Source: B4-G1 sp964393895 (lineage in GTDB: Bacteria > Chloroflexota > Anaerolineae > B4-G1). Taken from it: a DNA stretch of 27,506 bases. The notes beneath the pieces were generated by a model. It was given only the letters and a program-made list of their open reading frames with translations. It had not been told where the DNA came from and searched no databases. The stretch spans positions 1 through 27,506 of the forward strand of contig CAYMWP010000054.1 in the NCBI GenBank assembly GCA_964393895.1, written 5' to 3'. Each line of letters opens with the position of its first letter. Positions within the stretch are counted from its first letter, which is position 1. The position numbers and the translations under genes are program-made. Positions 23,323 to 27,506 of the stretch are shown piece after piece.

Positions 23323-23453
23323 CGGTACAAAACGCTCAGAGTCCCCGTCCCGGGGGCGGCCCACGTAAGAGATAGCCACTCGTTTGCACGGTTTTCGCAC
23401 ACAACCCGCCCCCGGGACGGGGGCTGAGAGCACTGGAAAACAGTTCTGTACCG
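23323..23453. repeat. Long imperfect inverted repeat, MITE-like
   Basis: Outer arms CGGTACA (23323-23329) and TGTACCG (23447-23453), and 19-base inner arms at 23341-23359 and 23406-23424 (GTCCCCGTCCCGGGGGCGG against its complement, one mismatch), enclose a 46-base loop. The right side has about 10-15 extra bases between outer and inner arms. No clear target duplication is seen next to the outer arms. Confidence 0.6.
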
Positions 23454-23557
23454 TAAACTAGATAGTGTCCCTGTGGAGTGCGGCGTTCTATTGGGACACG
23501 AACAAACACGGGCTTGGCACACGGATTTTTATCGAGACTGTATCCGTGAAATCCGTT

Positions 23558-23584
23558 CATTAGGCCTCCGAGGTCTTACCCAAC
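23558..23584 (-). repeat. 27-bp repeat, right copy of an inverted pair
   Basis: Inverted copy of 22891-22917 with three mismatches, containing the ACCTCCGAGGT-type core at 23562-23576. The pair brackets about 640 bases of intergenic DNA. Confidence 0.65.
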
Positions 23585-23673
23585 TCATCTGAAACACACC
23601 CATTTAATTTTACAGGTGGAAAAGTTGGGGGACAGTTGCTATGAACTGCGTTCACCCTGACCGTTGATCGGAG

Positions 23674-24819
23674 CTACTCGCCCCAGTCTACTAAAAAGCG
23701 CTCTGCCACCCAACCCACCAGCGGCCCCAGGCCTTCCCCCAGGAAACGCAGCAGGAAGCGGGCGCGAATGGCATAGATCAGCCAGGCCAGGTTGGCGCGC
23801 TGTCGCATATAGCGCCCTGTCCGATGGGCCAGCACACGCTCGCGGTAATGGCTGAACGAAAAGTCGTCACGGGCAAATGCCTCTCGCAGTTCCTGAGTAA
23901 CCGCCTCGCCATAGCCCAGGGCAAAGCTGATGCCCTCGCCCAGCAACGGATCTACACCGGCGGCGTCGCCCACCAACAACACGCGCGGGGCGGAAAAGAT
24001 GCCCTGCGGGTGAAAGCGACGCAGAGGATGTCCTTCTAGCTTGTGGCGGCTGGGCGTCGCGCCCACAGGGGCCAATGCCTCCTGCAATGCGCCTTTGAGA
24101 GAAGCACGGACCGGCTGGGGGTGGATGCGGCTGTCAAAGACGCCCCTGGTGTGCATAGGACGACCTCGCACCTGGGTGGGAAAATCCCAGATGTAACCCT
24201 GAATCCCGGCGGCTATCCAAGAAAGATCAATCAGTGCTTTTCCTTGTTGGGGATCAATGGACATCGAGTTCCGCAAATTGGTCGGCGCGGCGAGGATTTC
24301 CAGCGAGTGGGCGATTCGGGATGGTTGCCCGCGAGCGATGGCCCGCCGCACGACGCTGTTGGCCCCATCCGCCCCTACCACCACGCGAGTATGGTACGTG
24401 CCGTGATCCGTCTCTACCTCGACGCTGTCTGCGATGCGCCGTATCCGCCGTACAGGGGTATCTTCTTGGAGCGCCAGCCCTCGCTCGCGGGCCGCGTCGG
24501 CCAGCCAGGAGTCGAATTCCTCACGCCGGACGACGCGGAAGGCGTGCGGCTCGCGGCGGACGACAAAACCCCGGCCAAAGATCAGAAAGTGGGCCTCACT
24601 GACGGCGACGGTGGGTATCTCGTTCAGGTCGAGCCTCAGTTTACGCAGCCAGGTTTCGCCGCCGGGTGTGACGCCTCCGGCGCACAGCTTGGGACGCGGG
24701 TGACGCGCTCGCTCCAGAATCAGTGCGCGCCCGGCCAGTTCCGGCGCCAATTGCGCCAGATGTAGCCCGGTGGAAAGTCCGGCTGGCCCCGCTCCAACGA
24801 TGATGATGTCGTAATCCAT
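23674..24819 (-). CDS. Geranylgeranyl reductase-family FAD oxidoreductase
   Basis: A 381-residue flavoprotein that reduces double bonds of polyprenyl chains in its family (lipid, quinone or chlorophyll side chains). It has the FAD-binding GAGPAG (9-14), KLCAGGVTP near residue 44 (the family Cys-Gly signature), GADGANSVVRR (about 147-157) and GDAAGVDPLLGEGI (about 283-296), in the usual order. ATG 24819 is preceded by GGGGAGG about four bases away; the frame runs through the upstream tRNA gene without meaning. It lies downstream of tRNA-Arg and a terminator, so it needs its own promoter or read-through. The lack of nearby isoprenoid genes leaves the substrate open. Confidence 0.87.
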   Translation of the reverse strand: MDYDIIIVGAGPAGLSTGLHLAQLAPELAGRALILERARHPRPKLCAGGVTPGGETWLRKLRLDLNEIPTVAVSEAHFLIFGRGFVVRREPHAFRVVRREEFDSWLADAARERGLALQEDTPVRRIRRIADSVEVETDHGTYHTRVVVGADGANSVVRRAIARGQPSRIAHSLEILAAPTNLRNSMSIDPQQGKALIDLSWIAAGIQGYIWDFPTQVRGRPMHTRGVFDSRIHPQPVRASLKGALQEALAPVGATPSRHKLEGHPLRRFHPQGIFSAPRVLLVGDAAGVDPLLGEGISFALGYGEAVTQELREAFARDDFSFSHYRERVLAHRTGRYMRQRANLAWLIYAIRARFLLRFLGEGLGPLVGWVAERFLVDWGE

Positions 24820-24837
24820 AGGACCTCCCCTGATAGT

Positions 24838-24864
24838 AAAAGCGCCCTCCTGATCCAGGAGGGC
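24838..24864 (-). terminator. Rho-independent terminator after tRNA-Arg
   Basis: On the minus strand GCCCTCCTG (24856-24864) pairs with CAGGAGGGC (24844-24852) around a 3-base loop, followed by GCTTTTA. It lies 10 bases past the tRNA end and before the flavoprotein gene. Confidence 0.75.
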
Positions 24865-24874
24865 ACGAGAAAAC

Positions 24875-24951
24875 TGGCGCGCCCGGCGGGACTTGAACCC
24901 ACAACATTCGGTTTCGTAGACCGCTCCTCTATCCAATTGAGGTACGGGCGC
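24875..24951 (-). tRNA. tRNA-Arg, anticodon ACG
   Basis: A 77-base cloverleaf with the CCA end encoded. Acceptor GCGCCCG/CGGGCGC (7 pairs), D arm CCTC/GAGG, anticodon loop CTACGAA with anticodon ACG, T arm GTGGG/CCCGC with TTCAAGT loop, discriminator G. One mismatch (G-A at 27-43) is seen in the anticodon stem. ACG with A34 would be edited to inosine to read CGU, CGC and CGA. Confidence 0.93.
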
Positions 24952-24961
24952 GCGCATTCAC

Positions 24962-24991
24962 ATCATAACACACAAAGGCCGTTTTTGTCAA
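24962..24991 (-). promoter_or_regulatory. Sigma70-type promoter for tRNA-Arg
   Basis: On the minus strand TTGACA (24986-24991) and TATGAT (24962-24967) are 18 bases apart. The -10 box ends 10 bases before the first tRNA base (24951), so the 5' leader is only a few bases. Confidence 0.7.
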
Positions 24992-25078
24992 ATTTACTGG
25001 TTCACTTGCCTTAAAAGGAGCTTGTCCCGCAGCCATCCTGATCGCAAACTTCCCCGAGGGCCTGCCCTGGCGCGTATG

Positions 25079-26371
25079 TCAGGTTTTCCGCTCCAGCCGA
25101 GCCAAGCGGTGGCGCAGTTCGGCCCGGGTGGCGGCGCGGCGCTTGCCCTGGGGCCACTGCTCGACCTGCGCCAGCGCCGCCCGCGTCCAACCGGCCGCCA
25201 GAGGGAGGTTCTCCACGTGCCACTCGAAATACTTTGCCAGTTCGACGTGGGCCAGAACGTCGTCCGTCGTTTCCAGCGCCAACTGCTGCCAGCAGGCGAA
25301 AGCCTCGGTCCGGCGGTCGGCCCGCTTGAGGAGGTAGGCCAGGTCGCGCAATGCCTGGGCGTGCAGGTCGGGGGAGAGGCCGAAGCCAGGTTTTCCCCGC
25401 GAAACCTGGTTTCTCTCTTCATCGAAGAGTCGAAGGGCTGTCCGGTAAGCTCGCTCCGCCTCGGCGAGCCGGCCCTCGGCTGTGTACCACCGGGCCAGGC
25501 CGTAGAACTCGGCGCCGCTCAGGGATGGCTCGTTCCAGGGGTCGGCGAGGACGTGGCACAGGTGCGCCGCCAGTGTCACCAGGCTGAGGATGTCCACCGC
25601 GTTGTGGTAGAGCACGCGCTGCATCTCGCGCGCGTCGCCCGTGCGCAAATAGTCGCGGTAGAGCCAGGGGATCACGCCGCCGGCCACGTCGTCTTGCTCG
25701 CGCAGCACTCCCAGCACCTCGCGCTCCAGTGCGCCCAACGTGCGTGAGGGCAGGCGGTAGCGCCACAGCCGCCGCGCTGGTGGGAGCAAATCGAGATGCG
25801 GCAGGCCGGCCGTCGGCGGGGGGACGCGGGCCAGGATGAAGCGGGTTTCGATGATGGGCACGTCGAAGCCGCGCCCGTTGAACGAGACCAGAGCTTCGAA
25901 CCTGGGCAGGAGGTCGGTCAGCGCCTCGACCATCGCCGGTTCGTCGCCGGGGTCGCGCAGAAAGTACTGTTGCAAGCGGAAGCCGCCGCCGGCCTCGTTG
26001 GCCGCAGCGGTGAAATAGCCCAGCCCGACCATAAAAGCCATCGTGCCGGCGCCGCCGGAGAGACCGGTGGTTTCGGTATCGAGAAAGCAAACGCGCCGCA
26101 GATTCACGCTGGCGAGTGCGTCGTCTCGCGCAGTCTGGGCGACGGCCTCGGAGGATAGGGCCAGGAACGAGGAGAGCGGCAGGTCGCCGTGAAAATGGTC
26201 GAGTGGATAAGTCTCTTCGGCGACGAAACACTGCCCGTGAGAGGTGGTGTGGAAGCGACCGTTCACCAGGTCCTCGATGGCGACGCGAGGGCGGGCGGGC
26301 AGCGTCGCTAATTCGCGCACGCCTTTCACTACTCCCAGTTCACGCAGTCGCCGTCGCAGGTCTCTGTGCAT
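25079..26371 (-). CDS. YprB-like DEDD exonuclease with TPR-like tail
   Basis: A 430-residue predicted RNase H-fold 3'-5' exonuclease of the YprB family. The DEDD acidic residues are seen: D98 and E100 in FLDTETTGL, D170 in FNGRGFDVP and D260 in HNAVDILSL. An N-terminal conserved part (about 35-65, HTTSHGQCFVAEETYPLDHF) matches this family. The C-terminal 130 residues look like three or four TPR-type helix pairs (LARWYTAEGRLAEAERAYRTA). In Bacillus, yprB adjoins the helicase gene yprA; here none is present. The L,D-transpeptidase gene ends three bases before its ATG, so they share a transcript. No Shine-Dalgarno is visible. The substrate (DNA or RNA) is unknown. Confidence 0.8.
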   Translation of the reverse strand: MHRDLRRRLRELGVVKGVRELATLPARPRVAIEDLVNGRFHTTSHGQCFVAEETYPLDHFHGDLPLSSFLALSSEAVAQTARDDALASVNLRRVCFLDTETTGLSGGAGTMAFMVGLGYFTAAANEAGGGFRLQQYFLRDPGDEPAMVEALTDLLPRFEALVSFNGRGFDVPIIETRFILARVPPPTAGLPHLDLLPPARRLWRYRLPSRTLGALEREVLGVLREQDDVAGGVIPWLYRDYLRTGDAREMQRVLYHNAVDILSLVTLAAHLCHVLADPWNEPSLSGAEFYGLARWYTAEGRLAEAERAYRTALRLFDEERNQVSRGKPGFGLSPDLHAQALRDLAYLLKRADRRTEAFACWQQLALETTDDVLAHVELAKYFEWHVENLPLAAGWTRAALAQVEQWPQGKRRAATRAELRHRLARLERKT

Positions 26372-26374
26372 TGG

Positions 26375-27364
26375 TCAGGAGACGATCACGGGGGTGCCGC
26401 CCTCCTGTACGCGTAGACCGTCCTCTTGGTACGGGGCAGCGGGTCGAGTCCAGCGAAAGATCCACTTGGCGGCCTCGGAGGAGACGTTGACGCAGCCGTG
26501 ACTGCGCGGACGGCCAAAGTCGTTGTGCCAGTAGGCGCCGTGAATGGCGACCGCGCCCCAAAAGTAGGAGTCGAAGGGGACGCCGGGCAGATTATAATCC
26601 TCGCCCACCATGTGGCGCGAGGGGGCTTTGAAGATGATGTGGTGGTGGCCGGTGGGCGTGGAGCGGTTGCCCCCCGTGCCGCCGGAGATGCGGGTCTCGA
26701 ACACGGGTCTGTTGTTTTCGAGGGCCACGAGCAGTTGATCGGCGAGCGAGATGTGGATGCGTTTGTCGTGGACGTGGGGTGAGATTGGCGTCAGGTCTCG
26801 CGGGTAGATGGGGCGCACGTGGGCGGAGGGGACGTAGCTACGCGCGGCGGGGGACTGGCTGCTGTGCAAGCGGTACCACAGCTTGTGATCTGTGCCCCAC
26901 ACCGCCTCGGCGATGCGGTAGACCGAGCTGTAGCGCAGACGATAGGAGCGGCCAACGTCGGGCGATGGAGTGTAGCGGACGTCGGTGTAGGGGACGCTGA
27001 TCTCCCCCCATAGTCCTGCGGGGGGGAGGTGTTGCAGCGGGGCGTTGAGGCGCATCTCGACCGGCTGGACGTAGGAGGAATAGATGTAGCCGCCGATGAC
27101 GCGGAACCAAATGGGATTGTGAGGGTTGAGACCTGTGCTCTCGACCTCCTCAAAGTAGGTGATAGTATCGTCGAGGCGCTGGTAGCGCACGGTGGGGGCG
27201 CTGTGGTCCGGTTCGGCGCGCACCCGCACCGACCAGTCGGTGATTCTCCCCAGGTGGAATCTTTCACGCGCGATCTGAGCGCGGGGAGGCAGCGGCAGAG
27301 AGGCGACGCCCGCCAGCGCGCCCCCGCCCAGTTTGAGAAATTCCCTGCGTGTCAGATTGGTCAT
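26375..27364 (-). CDS. Tat-exported L,D-transpeptidase (YkuD)
   Basis: A 329-residue extracytoplasmic enzyme predicted to form or exchange peptidoglycan cross-links. The N-terminus carries a twin-arginine signal (TRREFLKLGGG, residues 5-15). An SH3-like region follows (about 35-195), then a YkuD domain (about 200-329). Catalytic residues are H275 (HGAYWH) and Cys291 in S288-H-G-C291. ATG 27364 places RR at residues 6-7; a TTG at 27406 would put 14 meaningless residues ahead. It precedes the YprB-like gene by three bases. The presence of a peptidoglycan enzyme is of note if the organism belongs to Chloroflexota, some of which have reduced walls. Confidence 0.9.
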   Translation of the reverse strand: MTNLTRREFLKLGGGALAGVASLPLPPRAQIARERFHLGRITDWSVRVRAEPDHSAPTVRYQRLDDTITYFEEVESTGLNPHNPIWFRVIGGYIYSSYVQPVEMRLNAPLQHLPPAGLWGEISVPYTDVRYTPSPDVGRSYRLRYSSVYRIAEAVWGTDHKLWYRLHSSQSPAARSYVPSAHVRPIYPRDLTPISPHVHDKRIHISLADQLLVALENNRPVFETRISGGTGGNRSTPTGHHHIIFKAPSRHMVGEDYNLPGVPFDSYFWGAVAIHGAYWHNDFGRPRSHGCVNVSSEAAKWIFRWTRPAAPYQEDGLRVQEGGTPVIVS

Positions 27365-27416
27365 TTTTGAGTTTTTCCCATCCAGAAACCTGTCATCGTA
27401 GGGCAATTGCGTTTAT

Positions 27417-27506
27417 ACCTCCGAGGTTTACAAAATAGCGCCTTTCCGAAAATTCTCTGGCGATACGAAACACGTTCTCGAGACAAATACGCGACCTAAA
27501 CCTCGG
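27417..27506. repeat. ACCTCCGAGGT-type inverted pair, cut by the window end
   Basis: ACCTCCGAGGTTTA (27417-27430) and TAAACCTCGG (27497-27506) are inverted copies of the same motif, about 66 bases apart. The second continues beyond the window. They lie upstream of the L,D-transpeptidase gene. Confidence 0.6.

Larger units (their letters stand above)
22872..23673. other. Repeat-dense intergenic region without a convincing gene
   Basis: About 800 bases between the lipoprotein gene and the flavoprotein gene, both on the minus strand. It contains a series of short hairpins (22899-22996), an inverted repeat at 23009-23034, a 27-bp imperfect inverted pair (22891-22917 and 23558-23584), a long inverted repeat (23323-23453) and a further pair CACGGAT/ATCCGTG (23520-23526/23542-23548). 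A remnant-like open frame lies at 23094-23280. It holds no tRNA or other RNA gene that I can name. Confidence 0.7.

Noticed and set aside
23341..23424. Long stem considered as a rho-independent terminator of the flavoprotein gene
   Set aside because: It lies 250 or more bases past the stop and has no T-tract on the minus strand.
23094..23522. 142-codon minus-strand frame as a real gene
   Set aside because: Its first half is read from the palindrome at 23323-23453; only the last 60 codons look protein-like.
16808..27506. ACCTCCGAGGT repeats considered as a CRISPR array
   Set aside because: Copies are dispersed, differ in orientation and spacing, and no cas gene is present.

Overview
The window is GC-rich bacterial chromosome. 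Gene content suggests a member of the Chloroflexota, probably an Anaerolineae-like lineage. The pointers are secreted proteins with long Thr/Pro linkers, a secreted beta-propeller-type protein ending in a YLPLVLK-type tail, a DUF5107 lipoprotein, stand-alone HdrBC, and many short palindromic intergenic repeats. This placement is inference from gene content; there is no rRNA or marker gene that would settle it.

Layout. Positions 416-6800 are on the plus strand: a GAF sensor kinase lacking the usual phospho-acceptor His, a beta-propeller-like secreted protein broken by an in-frame TGA, an ACT-less homoserine dehydrogenase, a DUF5107 lipoprotein and a PAP2 phosphatase. Positions 6842-12783 are on the minus strand. 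In transcription order they are a DUF4870 membrane protein with its own promoter and terminator, recJ, a UDP-sugar epimerase, a surface-anchored glycosidase-like protein (ATGA-coupled to the epimerase), a 41-residue one-helix membrane protein and a NapH-type polyferredoxin. Two divergent sigma70-type promoters then face away from each other. The rightward one drives hdrB-hdrC, and an nfeD-flotillin pair follows at 14611-16766. A 160-bp MITE-like element with 23-bp terminal inverted repeats and a perfect 8-bp target duplication sits in the nfeD leader.

Positions 16869-27364 are on the minus strand. They hold an LprG-like lipoprotein plus 14-TM MFS pair, a zinc-ribbon DUF3352 protein, a PIG-L deacetylase and a SIS-domain (GlmS isomerase-like) protein. 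An 800-bp repeat-dense stretch with no convincing gene (22872-23673) precedes them in position. Beyond it lie a geranylgeranyl-reductase-type flavoprotein, tRNA-Arg(ACG) with promoter and terminator, a YprB-like exonuclease and a Tat-exported L,D-transpeptidase.

Themes. Many products act at the cell envelope: flotillin/NfeD, LprG/MFS, L,D-transpeptidase, PAP2, epimerase, PIG-L/SIS amino-sugar enzymes, polyprenyl reductase and surface glycosidase. At least three families of palindromic repeats occupy the gaps and in several places supply stop codons or terminal residues of genes. I saw no CRISPR array, prophage, rRNA or complete insertion sequence. The strongest candidates for something new are the MITE in the nfeD-flotillin leader, the LprG/MFS pair in a likely non-actinobacterial genome, the His-less sensor kinase and the palindrome cluster at 22872-23673.
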